Shown here piece by piece: positions 22,090-32,439 of a stretch of DNA of 64,000 bases. A model generated the notes under the pieces. It was given only the letters and a program-made list of their open reading frames with translations, had not been told where the DNA came from and did not search any database. Made by a program: the position numbers and the translations under genes. Every line of letters starts with the position of its first letter. Within the stretch, counting starts at the first letter, position 1. Source of the stretch: Eledone cirrhosa (taxonomy: Eukaryota; Mollusca; Cephalopoda; Octopoda; Eledonidae); contig OZ024744.1 in NCBI GenBank assembly GCA_964016885.1, positions 114,280,674 to 114,344,673 of the forward strand. Reading direction: 5' to 3'.

Positions 22090-22096
<7 letters not shown>
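21955..22096. mobile_element. LINE family 1 tail (+) abutting SINE tail (-)
   Basis: 21955-22025 reads GAATAGGACCTGTCCAACCC then AAAGCGGACGTAAAATGATG, the 3' end seen in LINE family 1 (compare 47345-47412). 22030-22094 is the same kind of tail on the opposite strand. They meet at ATATATATC. Confidence 0.7.

Positions 22097-22135
<39 letters not shown>
22096..22135. repeat. (TA)n microsatellite
   Basis: TA run between the tail pair and the next palindrome. Confidence 0.95.
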
Positions 22136-22138
<3 letters not shown>

Positions 22139-22166
22139 GTTATGTAACAAACAACGTAAGATAATT

Positions 22167-22232
22167 ATTTCATTTACCAATGGTTTCTTGAAGACAGATG
22201 TTTATGTCTGTCTTCAGTCATCAGAAGAAATA
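22167..22232 (-). ncRNA. Hammerhead ribozyme candidate H11
   Basis: Minus strand: helix I ATTTCTT (22231-22225) with AATGAAAT (22174-22167), one mismatch; core CTGATGA 22224-22218; helix II TGAAGACAGA with TCTGTCTTCA; GAA 22187-22185; helix III ACC ATT GGT. Cleavage is predicted between 22175 and 22174. Confidence 0.87.
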
Positions 22233-22251
22233 TTTATGAATATTTATAAAT

Positions 22252-22316
22252 ATTTTTTCTGATGAATGAAGACAGACATAAATATCTGTCTTCAAGAAAC
22301 CACTGGTAAATGAAAT
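22252..22316 (+). ncRNA. Hammerhead ribozyme candidate H12 (mirror of H11)
   Basis: Core CTGATGA 22259-22265; helix II TGAAGACAGA / TCTGTCTTCA; GAA 22296-22298; helix III ACC ACT GGT (22299-22307). Helix I is weaker than in H11 because the upstream strand is now a T run. Cleavage is predicted after 22308. Confidence 0.78.
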
Positions 22317-22408
22317 AATTATCTTATGTTGTTTATTACATAACTAAAAAGCTCTGTAGCCTACATAGAGCACTCTCTTTTCCTTTACCTTTCCTATGGA
22401 AATACTTC

Positions 22409-22518
22409 ATATATATATATATATATATATACTACTATATATATGTATATGTAAGGTTCATATGAATTATCTAAGACTGAGTTTTACACACACATGTATA
22501 TGTGTATGTATGTGTATG

Positions 22519-22551
<33 letters not shown>

Positions 22552-23300
22552 GTGTTTGTATTTGGTTGTGCGTGTTTATATGTTCGTATTTGTATGTGTA
22601 TAATTGTATAGCTATGTATGTATATGTGTGTGTGTATGTATACATATATGTGTGTGTGTGTATTTTTATATTTATGTATATATATATATATATATGTGTG
22701 TGTGTATAATTACATATACATATGTGTGTGTATAATTGTATACGTGTGCGTGTGCGTGTTTGTGCATGTATTTGTGTATATGTATGTATGTGTTTATGTA
22801 TTTGTATATGTATATTTATGTGCGAGAGTGTGTGTATGTATTTACTATTCCGTACGTATGTATACGTGCATTTGTGTGTATTACTTACCACGCGTGTCTG
22901 TCCAGTTAGCTGCCTTCTGTATCGCTGTCAACATTTTTTATATATATATATATATTTTTTTTTTCTTATATTTATTTGCGTGTGTGAATATGTAGAGGAG
23001 TGCATTTATGTATGTGTATGTATGTACGTGTGTATATATGTATGATTGTATGTATGTATGTATATGTATGTGTGTATGGCTATGTTTGTGTATGTGTATA
23101 CTTGTACACATATATATATACATGTATATGTATGTGTGTATATATGTATGTGTGGTTGTATATATGTATGTGTATGTATGGATGTGTTGATATTTATGTG
23201 CGTATGTATATATGTGTATATGTATGTGTATGTGTGTATTTATATACACATATATGTGTGTATATATGTGTGTGTGTGTATGTATGAGTGTATGTATATG

Positions 23301-23345
<45 letters not shown>

Positions 23346-23425
23346 ATGTATGCTTTTTTTGTGTGTGAGTGTGCGTGTTTTTGTGTGTGTGTTTGCATGT
23401 GTAGTTTGATTTTATTTTTCCTTTC
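22409..23425. repeat. TG/TATG-rich microsatellite region
   Basis: About 1 kb of (TG)n, (TATG)n and (TA)n variants. The Cys/Val/Tyr-rich plus ORFs and His/Thr-rich minus ORFs here are repeat translations. 23426-23460 has nothing recognised. Confidence 0.93.
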
Positions 23426-23460
23426 CTTCTTCCTTCTCCAGCCTCACTTTCATATAGATT

Positions 23461-23665
23461 GCATTTTTGTTTTTAAAATCCAAATTCAATAAACAGACCA
23501 GGATTTTTTCATTCTGAGGATTGAAAGCAAAACCTTTTGCTTTTAAGAAACCACTGGTAAATGGAATAATTGCCTTATGTTGTTTATTATATAACTATTA
23601 AGCTCTGTTACCTACATAGAGCACTCTTTTTTCCTGGACTTTTCCGACGGAATTACTTCATTCAT
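23461..23665 (+). mobile_element. PLE terminal repeat, family 5, single copy
   Basis: A single, non-palindromic copy: hammerhead, then AATTGCCTTATGTTGTTTAT and CTACATAGAGCACTC, the family 5 tail. It shows that the unit exists outside palindromes. Confidence 0.85.
23507..23566 (+). ncRNA. Hammerhead ribozyme candidate H13 (best-paired)
   Basis: Helix I TTTCATT (23507-23513) with AATGGAA (23560-23566), one G·U; core CTGAGGA 23514-23520; helix II of 12 pairs, TTGAAAGCAAAA (23521-23532) with TTTTGCTTTTAA (23535-23546), one G·U; GAA 23547-23549; helix III ACC ACT GGT (23550-23558). Cleavage is predicted after A23559. Helix II differs in sequence from H11 and H19 but still pairs. Confidence 0.9.
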
Positions 23666-23679
23666 ACATATATATATAT

Positions 23680-24462
23680 ATATAGAAATAGAAATTAGGG
23701 AGAATCGTATTTCGGCTATTGGAAATTAGCGAAAAACAACTTCCGAGATGTGTGGCAAGCGCTCAATAGATTCTAACGAACCAGAGCTACAACATAAGTT
23801 AAAAGGCCAAACACACTGAGACGATGGTTAAACCATTATCCGCACAGCCATAGACACGACCAAGTAATTCGGGTCAAACAAATAAAAAAATATGATTTAC
23901 CCGGACCCCTGGATGGTTGGTGAAAATCCAGCATTTGGGTTTCTGTGACTCCTAAATCAAGTACTGTCCGCTTAGACAAATAATGTTAAGCTTTTGGTAA
24001 GATGATTGAATAAGGAAGTCACTTTCTCAACAGGCTTTTAATATATATATACATTACTGCACCAGCTCTAGCAATTCTTGCACTTAATTCAGCCTGCTGC
24101 CTTCTATCACTCATGAACGTGGCTTCAAAATACTTGCAAATGAATCAAATATAATTATTATTCGATATAAAACTCACGAATGCATTTATGTATCCGCTCT
24201 GTTAGAGTGAAACAGATTTTGTTTTTTGTTTTTGGCAAAGCCAGCCTTAAAATTGCTCAGTATGCAAATGAGGCTAATCAGCCGCTGTATGATTTAGAGA
24301 ATACAATATATTCTCAAGAGTTCTAGTGAGTGACAGGAGAGATATACACAATCTTGACAAAGGGCAATAACTCAGAAACAATATTATCAGTTGTTTCTCT
24401 GTGCCACTGCTAGAACAACAAGATGACAATGGTCATCTAAAACACAGCGTAATGAGGCTGTT
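23680..24462. other. Unassigned intronic DNA with degraded family 8 terminal-repeat traces
   Basis: No gene seen. 24330-24400 reads like a decayed copy of the family 8 ribozyme region (AAAGGGCAATAACTCAGAAAC). A 70-base direct repeat (AAACTCACGAATGCATTTATG) at about 24155-24224 returns at 24718-24792, bracketing the SINE. Confidence 0.4.
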
Positions 24463-24728
24463 TGCTTGCAGGCAGTATCGGTGGAGGGTCGGACGCCATG
24501 CTTTCCAGCATAGTTACGTCCCTTTACGATCTGAGTTCAAATCCCGCCGAGGTTCACTTTGCCTTTCATCCTTACGGGGTCGATAAAATAAAGTACCAGT
24601 AATGCACTGGGTAATTGCTGGCCTTGTGCCTAAAGTAGAAACAATTATTATTTGATAATAATAAAGTACCAGTAATGCACTGGGTATTTGCTGGCCTTGT
24701 GCCTAAAGTAGAAACAATTATTATTTGA
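24463..24728 (+). mobile_element. tRNA-derived SINE with duplicated tail
   Basis: Contains CAGTATCGGTGGAGGGTCGG and a box-B-like GAGTTCAAATCCCGCC. The tail AAAGTACCAGTAATGCACTG to TAGAAACAATTATTATTTGA occurs twice in tandem (about 24592-24660 and 24661-24728). 24793-24934 is unassigned. Confidence 0.85.
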
Positions 24729-24934
24729 TATAAAACTCACAAATGCATTTATGTATCTGCTATGCTAGAGTGAAATGGATTTTGTTTTGATATATATAAA
24801 TAATTACTGAGTTGCCTACCTGTAAAAGTTGTGCTGCCATGTATCATTGATATACAGTTGTAAGAATGTGAAAACACTCAATGTCAGGAAAACACTTTCA
24901 TGAAAAACATCTTACTCTCAGATGTCAAATAGGG

Positions 24935-27900
24935 GTGGGTGGAATAATTGGGGGTGGGTGGAATAATTGGGGGTGGGTGGAATAATTGGGGGTGGGTGGA
25001 ATAATTGGGGTGTTGTGGAATAATTGGGGGTGGCTGGAATAATTGGGGTGTTGTGGAATAATTGGGGGTGGGGTGGAATAATTGGGGGTGGGTGGAATAA
25101 TTGGGGGTGGGTGGAATAATTGGGGTGTTGTGGAATAATTGGTGTGTTGTGGAATAATTGGGGGTGGGTGGAATAATTGGGGTGTTGTGGAATAATTGGG
25201 GGTGGCTGGAATAATTGGGGTGTTGTGGAATAATTGGGGTGTTGTGGAATAATTGGGGGTGGGGTGGAATAATTGGGGGTGGGTGGAATAATTGGGGGTG
25301 GGGTGGAATAATTGGGGGTGGTGGAATAATTGTGGGTGGAATAATTGGGGGTGTTGTGGAATAATTGGGGGTGGGTGGAATAATTGGGGTGTTGTGGAAT
25401 AATTGGGGGTGGGGTGGAATAATTGGGGGTGGTGGAATAATTGTGGGTGGAATAATTGGGGGTGTTGTGGAATAATTGGGGGTGGGTGGAATAATTGGGG
25501 TGTTGTGGAATAATTGGGGGTGGGGTGGAATAATTGGGGGTGGGTGGAATAATTGGGGTGTTGTGGAATAATTGGGGGTGGGTGGAATAATTGGGGGTGG
25601 GTGGAATAATTGGGGGTGGGTGGAATAATTGGGATGTTGTGGAATAATTGGGGGTGGGTGGAATAATTGGGCTGTTGTGGAATAATTGGGGAGTTGTGGA
25701 ATAATTGGGGGTGGGTGGAATAATTGGGGGTGGGTGGAATAATTGGGGGTGGGTGGAATAATTGGGGTGTTGTGGAATAATTGGGGGAGGGGGGTGGAAT
25801 AATTGGGGGTGGGTGGAATAATTGGGGGTGGGTGGAATAATTGGGGTGGAATAATTGGGGTGTTGTGGAATAATTGGGGGTGGGTGGAATAATTGGGGGT
25901 GGGTGGAATAATTGGGGTGGAATAATTGGGGTGTTGTGGAATAATTGGGGGTGGGTGGAATAATTGGGGGTGGGTGGAATAATTGGGGTGTTGTGGAATA
26001 ATTGGGGGTGGCTGGAATAATTGGGGGTGGGTGGAATAATTGGGGGTGGGTGGAATAATTGGGGGTGGGTGGAATAATTGGGGTGTTGTGGAATAATTGG
26101 GGGGGTGGAATAATTGGGGGTGGGTGGAATAATTGAAGGTGGGTGGAATAATTGGGGGTGGGGTGGAATAATTGGGGTGTTGTGGAATAATTGGGGTGGG
26201 GTGGAATAATTGGGGGTGGGTGGAATAATTGGGGGTGGGTGGAATAATTGGGCGTGGGTGGAATAATTGGGCTGTTGTGGAATAATTGGGGGGGGGGGAT
26301 AATTGGGGTGGTGGTGGAATAATTGGGGGTGGGGTGGAATAATTGGGGGTGGGTGGAATAATTGGGGGTGGGGTGGAATAATTGGGGGTGGTGGAATAAT
26401 TGTGGGTGGAATAATTGGGGGTGTTGTGGAATAATTGGGGGTGGGTTGAATAATTGGGGTGTTGTGAAATAATTGGGGGTGGGGTGGAATAATTGGGGGT
26501 GGGTGGAATAATTGGGATGTTGTGGAATAATTGGGGGTGGGTGGAATAATTGGGGGTGGGTGGAATAATTGGGGGTGGGTGGAATAATTGGGGGTGGGTG
26601 GAATAATTGGGGTGTTGTGGAATAATTGGGGGTGGGTGGAATAATTGGGCTGTTGTGGAATAATTGGGGAGTTGTGGAATAATTGGGGGTGGGTGGAATA
26701 ATTGGGGGTGGGGTGGAATAATTGGGGTGTTGTGGAATAATTGGGGGTGGGTGGAATAATTGGGGGTGGGTGGAATAATTGGGGTGTTGTGGAATAATTG
26801 GGGGTGGCTGGAATAATTGGGGGTGGGTGGAATAATTGGGGGTGGGTGGAATAATTGGGGGTGGGTGGAATAATTGGGGTGTTGTGGAATAATTGGGGGT
26901 GGGTGGAATAATTGGGGGTGGGTGGAATAATTGAAGGTGGGTGGAATAATTGGGGGTGGGGTGGAATAATTGGGGTGTTGTGGAATAATTGGGGGTGGGG
27001 TGGAATAATTGGGTGTGGGTGGAATAATTGGGGGTGGGTGGAATAATTGGGGGTGGGTGGAATAATTGGGGTGTTGTGGAATAATTGGGGCTGGGTGGAA
27101 TAATTGGGGGTGGGTGGAATAATTGGGGGTGGGGTGGAATAATTGGGGTGGGGTGGAATAATTGGGGGTGGGTGGAATAATTGGGGTGTTGTGGAATAAT
27201 TGGGGGTGGGATGGAATAATTGGGGGTGGGTGGAATAATTGGGGGTGGGTGGAATAATTGGGGGTGGGTGGAATAATTGGGGTGTTGTGGAATAATTGGG
27301 GGTGGGTGGAATAATTGGGGGTGGGTGGAATAATTGGGGTGTTGTGGAATAATTGGGGGTGGCTGGAATAATTGGGGGTGGGTGGAATAATTGGGGGTGG
27401 GTGGAATAATTGGGGGTGGGTGGAATAATTGGGGTGTTGTGGAATAATTGGGGGTGGGTGGAATAATTGGGGGTGGGTGGAATAATTGAAGGTGGGTGGA
27501 ATAATTGGGGGTGGGGTGGAATAATTGGGGTGTTGTGGAATAATTGGGGGTGGGGTGGAATAATTGGGTGTGGGTGGAATAATTGGGGGTGGGTGGAATA
27601 ATTGGGGGTGGGTGGAATAATTGGGGTGTTGTGGAATAATTGGGGCTGGGTGGAATAATTGGGGGTGGGTGGAATAATTGGGGGTGGGGTGGAATAATTG
27701 GGGTGGGGTGGAATAATTGGGGGTGGGTGGAATAATTGGGGGTGGGTGGAATAATTGGGGTGTTGTGGAATAATTGGGGGTGGGGTGGAATAATTGGGGG
27801 TGGGTGGAATAATTGGGGGTGGGTGGAATAATTGGGGGTGGGTGGAATAATTGGGGGTGGGTGGAATAATTGGGGGTGGGTGGAATAATTGGGGGTGGGT

Positions 27901-28174
27901 GGAATAATTGGGGTGTTGTGGAATAATTGGGGGGTGGGGGGTGGAATAATTGGGGGTGGGTGGAATAATTGGGGTGTTGTGGAATAATTGGGGGTGGGGT
28001 GGAATAATTGGGGGTGTTGTGGAATAATTGGGGGTGGGTGGAATAATTGGGGTGTTGTGGAATAATTGGGGGTGGGGTGGAATAATTGGGGGTGGGTGGA
28101 ATAATTGGGGGTGGGTGGAATAATTGGGGTGTTGTGGAATAATTGGGGGTGGGTGGAATAATTGGGGTGTTGTG
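24935..28174. repeat. G-rich 19-bp minisatellite, about 170 copies
   Basis: Unit TGGGGGTGGGTGGAATAAT, mixed with a GGGGTGTTGTGGAATAATT variant. The plus strand has dense G3-G5 runs able to form G-quadruplexes. The host-gene sense strand is C-rich. Variant units TTGAAGGTGGG at 26933 and 27487 and GGGTGTGGGTGG at about 27010 and 27565 lie about 555 bases apart, showing block duplication. It ends 95 bases from the transmembrane exon's donor. Confidence 0.97.
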
Positions 28175-28268
28175 GAATAAAAACTGAAAAATTAATAATC
28201 GTTGGGTGGAGAATTATCGGAGAGCAGAGAGTAGGTGTGAATGTGAATGAAATGTAAGGTAAACTTAC

Positions 28269-28344
28269 TTAATACCATAATAAAAAGCAGCTATAATGAT
28301 AGAAATGAACAGTAATGAACCAAGGACTCCTCCAGCAATTGTCT
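28269..28344 (-). CDS. Receptor guanylyl cyclase exon: transmembrane segment
   Basis: Minus-strand exon of 76 bases: two bases of a split codon, 24 codons, two bases of the next. The acceptor is ATATTATTTCAG and the donor is AA|GTAAGT at 28268. The peptide TIAGGVLGSLLFISIIIAAF followed by YYGI is a single hydrophobic helix of about 20 residues, as expected for the one membrane pass of these receptors. The exon at 31567 ends with one base, so A+AG makes the lysine before TIAGG. The AA left at the end joins the G of the 18143 exon. The following intron is about 10 kb and is filled with repeats. Confidence 0.9.
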
Positions 28345-28429
28345 CTGAAATAATATACAACCATATAATAACAAGGGTCTCACATAACATCATGTAATTA
28401 GTTCTTTTTTCTGGCAACAATACATACAC

Positions 28430-28520
28430 ACATACACACATACACACAGACACACGGACACACACATACACACACAGACACACAGACACGCGCACACACA
28501 CACACAACACACACATATAT
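28430..28520. repeat. (CA)n microsatellite
   Basis: CACACA/CATACA repeats. 28521-28857 has no recognised feature. Confidence 0.9.
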
Positions 28521-28857
28521 ATGTAACTTAAGAAAATTAACAAAGAAAGGACAAGACAACAAATGGAAACAAAACAAAAAAATAAAGGAAACCTTAAAAA
28601 ATTATTTAAAAAAATAAAAATACAAGCAAAAGACACAGAACTCCATGGTCATAGGCTGTTGAGATGGACTTTGGCAGTTTCAACCCCTTCCAATGGTACT
28701 GCTGGTCCCTTCTGGGTCACAGTGTCTGACATAAGCCAAACACTATCCAATGGAGTAAGAGATGAGAGACAAAACATTAATTTATAGCAATTAAGCTAAA
28801 TTCACAGAGAATGTTGTGTGATGTCAGGAAATAATATAAATAAAAAAGCATGTTTTG

Positions 28858-29816
28858 CAGTGTGAGGACCAGAAACAGGAGGTGTTCAGGATTGCGAGGC
28901 AGGGTGTCAGAGAAACTTGTGATGTCATTGGAGAGAAGTGTGTCTGGGTGCCCTCACAAGTGCTGAGAAGAAAGCTACGTGGAAGAACCATTATGAAAGT
29001 TTACTGAATGAGGAGAATGTATGGGAGAAAGAGACCCTACCCCAAGTGGACCCTATAGAGGGCCCAGCAGCGTAGTCAGGAAATTAAGGATAGGGAGGCT
29101 GGGAAGGCAACCTGTCAATCAGGTATAGCTGAGGAGATGCTGAAGGCATCTGGGTCGGTAGGTCATACCATAATCACACATATTGTTAACCAAATAATAC
29201 TGGAGGGTGTCATACCAAAGGATTGGTGCAGCAGCATCATTGTCAACTGCTACAAGGGTAAAGGTGATGCACTAGATAGAGGAAACTATAGAAGTATAAA
29301 GCTGATGGACCAGGTAATGAAAGTAACAGAAAGAGTTATAGTACAGTTGATTAGGGACCGGGTAAAACTAGATGAGACGCAGTTTGGGTTTGTGCCAGGA
29401 AAAAGCCTCACTTCTAACTGCCTCACTTCCTTGTGAGGCAGTTAGAGGAAAAGTACCTATCTAAAAGTAAGCCACTCTACCTGGCATTTGTTGATTTAGA
29501 AAAAGCCTTCGACAGAGTGCCTCATGCTATAATCTGGTGGGCTCTTAGAAAACTATGAGTAGATGAATGGCTTATGAAAGCTGTACAAGCCATGTTTCGG
29601 GGAGCAGTTAGGATTAACAATGACTATAGTGAGGAATTTAGTGTACAGGCGGGTGTCCACCATGGCTCTGTTCTTAGGCCTCTCCTGTTTATTATCATAC
29701 TGCAGGCTATAATAGAGGTGTTTAAGACCAACTGCCTGTGGGAACTCCTGTACGCAGATGATCCTACACTAATAGCAGAACATATGGTGGAACTACAGAA
29801 GAAATTTCTGATAGGA
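28858..29816 (+). mobile_element. LINE family 1, linker-RT fragment (pseudogene)
   Basis: Plus-strand relic from the linker (VFRIARQGVRETCDVIG) through RT: GVIPKDWCSSIIVNCYKGKG, GNYRSIKLMDQVMKV, TQFGFVPGKS, KAFDRVP and LLYADDPTLIAE. The catalytic YADD is kept. A duplicated stretch near 29405-29450 (CACTTCTAACTGCCTCACTT, then its complement) breaks the frame, and a stop follows at 29556. It joins a PLE remnant at 29817 with no spacer. Confidence 0.9.
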
Positions 29817-30543
29817 AATGCAAAGTCTGCAAACTAAGCCCACAAACTAACTGCAAAACTAGGAATGTAGTATATAGCATAAGATGTACTGAGGGACAAT
29901 GTAGAAATAAGAACATAACATACATAGGTGAAACAACTCGTAGCATAGGAGAAAGGATAAGTGAACACTGGTGAGAACTCCAGGATGGGAAAAACTCATC
30001 AGTACTCCACCAACATGCCAAAATAGAACATAGGGGCACATTAGAGAAGATAGAGATAAAGATTATATCCACACACAGAAAAGATGCAATATTCAGACAA
30101 ATCACAGAGGCAACAAATATAAACAAACTCCAACCAAAATGAAACAGAAACCATGAGTGGAGGACAAAATGAAGACATACAGACACACACAAAAACCAAA
30201 CTAACAAAACAAATCAGACACAGATAGAACAAACAACCAACTAGTGACATAAATAAACACATAAATAAATAAAAACACACACACACACCCGGATGTACCG
30301 CATGCGCAAACTAAGCACACAACACACAACAACAAGATGGTGTAGGACAGAACAAAGGAGAGACAGACAATAAAAACTCAGTCACTGAGATCACAGAATG
30401 TGTGATGAAAGAACTTTGACAATATATAAACAAACCATCCAGTTATAGAACCAACCAACCAACCGGGAATTTATATTAAATTTAAGTGAAAACTAACAGG
30501 AGCATATGTTTCTCTTGGCAACATGACCCACCCAAAGTATAAC
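29817..30543 (+). mobile_element. Penelope-like element 3' end: GIY-YIG fragment plus terminal repeat, family 1
   Basis: Plus strand 29817-30150 encodes a GIY-YIG-type endonuclease end: NVVYSIRCTEG, ITYIGETTRSIGERISEH and a downstream HAKIEHRGTLEKIEIKII block, with an in-frame stop after SEHW. The 3' part (30200-30543) carries the family 1 terminal-repeat blocks seen in the palindromes at 2061 and 37481. Its hammerhead is damaged (CTGAGATCACAG near 30386, where the intact form reads CTGAAGAGGTCACAG). This copy ties the ribozyme-bearing palindromes to a PLE coding region. Confidence 0.87.
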
Positions 30544-31439
30544 AATATATATATATATATAATATAGAAATGGCTTCTACAGTACTAGAACTGTTTAATT
30601 TGGAGAAATCATCAAGAAAGCACATACATATATATATAATATTACACGGCTCCTAACATTTTTTCCTTGAGCTATATTTAGTTGTAAGGGACTATTTTGA
30701 GTTTCTAACTCAATATATACTTTGATAATATGGCCCTTTATGTTCTTTACAAGACACGCTGGGCTCTGAATGGCACGTGTGTTATTTAAAATACGCATTT
30801 CATTTAGTCTTCTAAGAAACCTAGAATGTGAAGAGTCTGCTAATTTTTTTACACCCACTGAAGAGCAGAAGAATTGTTAATTCCCTCACATGATGCAAAA
30901 GTTTTACCAAAGACTGTCTGGATGTTCCATAGTTATCACAATCGGATTGTTTTTTCTTAATATTTTCTTTTAATTGAGTCTGGCAGACCGTTTTGTTTAT
31001 AGTTAGTATACTATTCACCCTAGTGAAATCTGGTCCCTTATAATCTGAACACAGATGTGTATATATCTGTGTTTTTCTCTCTTTATTATATTGAATTATA
31101 TATATATATTGCATGATGGATAAAGTACATCATCTATGATAAATATATATATATTCACTAGTTTCAATCAGTGGACTGTGACCATACTGCAGCATGATTT
31201 TAGGGGAGAGGTATAGATATTTGTCACTTTTAAGAACATTCCAAATATCTGAAACTGCATGTGGAAGATACAGACACTGCCAGTGATAGTGAAGGTAACC
31301 TGTCTTGGAGAGCAATCACTCTGAATAAACTCAGACACAGGGTAAAGAGGACACTTAACTCCTGCCAAACAACCTCTCTAGTGCTGGTGGCATTATAAAA
31401 TACATCCAATCTACACTATAAAGTAGTTGGTAATAGAAA
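30544..31439. other. Unassigned intronic DNA, no supported gene
   Basis: AT-rich, with (TA)n at 30546-30562 and 31140-31150. Minus ORFs of 87 aa (30595-30858), 97 aa (30821-31114) and 66 aa (31168-31368) match no family I recognise. The block 31150-31400 ends at (TA)n like the other mobile-element edges here, so it is probably an unnamed repeat. Confidence 0.4.
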
Positions 31440-31566
31440 GAACACATACCTACATACACACATGCACACACACACACACACACATATATATATACACACA
31501 CACACCTATGTACATTCATATACATTATAAAATAAGAGAAGATATGGAATGTAGCTTGTTACTCAC

Positions 31567-31678
31567 TTGAGTTGTCATAGATACAGAGATCACCATCAAA
31601 TCCACACTCAGGTGTGTCAGGTGGGGGCTTGCCATCTTTTGTCAACCATTTAAATGGTGCTAATATTTTTATATTTTT
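31567..31678 (-). CDS. Receptor guanylyl cyclase exon: end of extracellular domain
   Basis: Minus-strand exon of 112 bases, 37 codons plus one base. The acceptor is TTTGCATTGCAG and the donor is TCAA|GTGAGT at 31566. The peptide reads APFKWLTKDGKPPPDTPECG, then FDGDLC. Membrane guanylyl cyclases end their ligand-binding region with a tryptophan followed by a PPxDxPxCGFD-x-C motif just before the membrane. Both cysteines and the proline run are present. The trailing A completes a codon with AG of the 28344 exon. Exons for the remaining extracellular domain were not found between here and 64000, so they probably lie further upstream. Confidence 0.88.
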
Positions 31679-31779
31679 CTGCAATGCAAATATATATACA
31701 TACACCATGAAATACTGTTGGCTTCATGCTCACAATAATTTCTATACTTTCATTTATATACATATATATATATATTCAT

Positions 31780-32044
31780 TCATTTCATTTCATTTTACGT
31801 CCACTTTTCCCTGCTTGCAAGGGTGGGACGGGAACAGATTCTGGCTTGATTTCTACAGCTGGATGCCCTTCCTAACACCAACCTCATTTTACAGTGAGTG
31901 CTGGGTGCTTTTTTGCCGTGGCGCCTACACGTCCACGTTGCAGTGGCCTATCATCTCATTTCTAAACTGGAGCAGTGTGAAATAAAGTGTCTTGCTCAAG
32001 GAAACAACACATCACCCGGTCTGAGAATTGAACTCACGACCTTT
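31780..32044 (-). mobile_element. tRNA-derived SINE, type V (5' truncated)
   Basis: Minus strand: GTGAGTTCAATTCTCAGACC (box-B-like), TGTTTCCTTGAGCAAGACAC, GCACCCAGCACTCACTGTAA, GGAAGGGCATCCAGCTGTAG, then GGACGTAAAATGAAATG tail. Same type as 36360-36765. It lies about 100 bases 5' of the 31678 exon in gene direction. Confidence 0.85.
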
Positions 32045-32058
32045 ATATATAAATATAT

Positions 32059-32100
<42 letters not shown>
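32045..32100. repeat. (TA)n microsatellite
   Basis: TA run between two minus-strand tails. Confidence 0.95.
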
Positions 32101-32104
<4 letters not shown>

Positions 32105-32439
32105 TCATCATCATCATCGTTTAACGTCCATCTTCCACGCTAGCATGGGTTAGATGCTTTTGTTCCATTTGATGCGGGAATGGTCGTGAGACCATGTCTT
32201 GCTCGTACAGAAGTGTCTCTGGCAGGAGTTTTACAGCTGGATGCCATTCCTAACACCAACCACATATACAGTGTGGACTGGGAGCCTTTTTACTGTATCT
32301 CCTACATGACCACCTTACAGTGTGGACTGTTGTGTCATCGACACAGTGGGTGGGACAGGAGAGGGAGGATGGGGTAGGGTGTGGTGGTGGGTGCGGGAGC
32401 GGGAGCGGAGGGGGGTGGGGGGTGGGTGTACATTGAGTT
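32101..32439 (-). mobile_element. SINE/LINE tail, minus strand
   Basis: Minus strand: GGAATGGCATCCAGCTGTAA, CCATGCTAGCGTGGAAGATG, GACGTTAAACGATGATG tail. A G-rich patch (32380-32430) separates it from the LINE coding region. It may be that LINE's own 3' end. Confidence 0.7.

Larger units (their letters stand above)
22136..22408. mobile_element. PLE terminal repeat, family 5, palindrome
   Basis: Arms 22138-22230 and 22255-22345 mirror each other (TTATGTTGTTTATTACATAA). Both carry a hammerhead. The plus arm continues to CTACATAGAGCACTCTC and TTCCTATGGAAATACTTCAT. Relatives at 23461 and 39301. Confidence 0.88.

Noticed and set aside
22396..23492. Cys/Val/Tyr-rich ORFs resembling membrane peptides
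   Set aside because: Translation of TG/TATG microsatellite in several overlapping frames on both strands.
30380..30425. Intact family 1 hammerhead at the PLE 3' end
   Set aside because: The core reads CTGAGATCACAG; bases of the conserved CTGAAGAGG stretch are missing.
31168..31368. Additional guanylyl cyclase exon on the minus strand
   Set aside because: Splice-like AG and GT occur, but the peptide lacks family motifs, and the flanking exons already join in phase without it.
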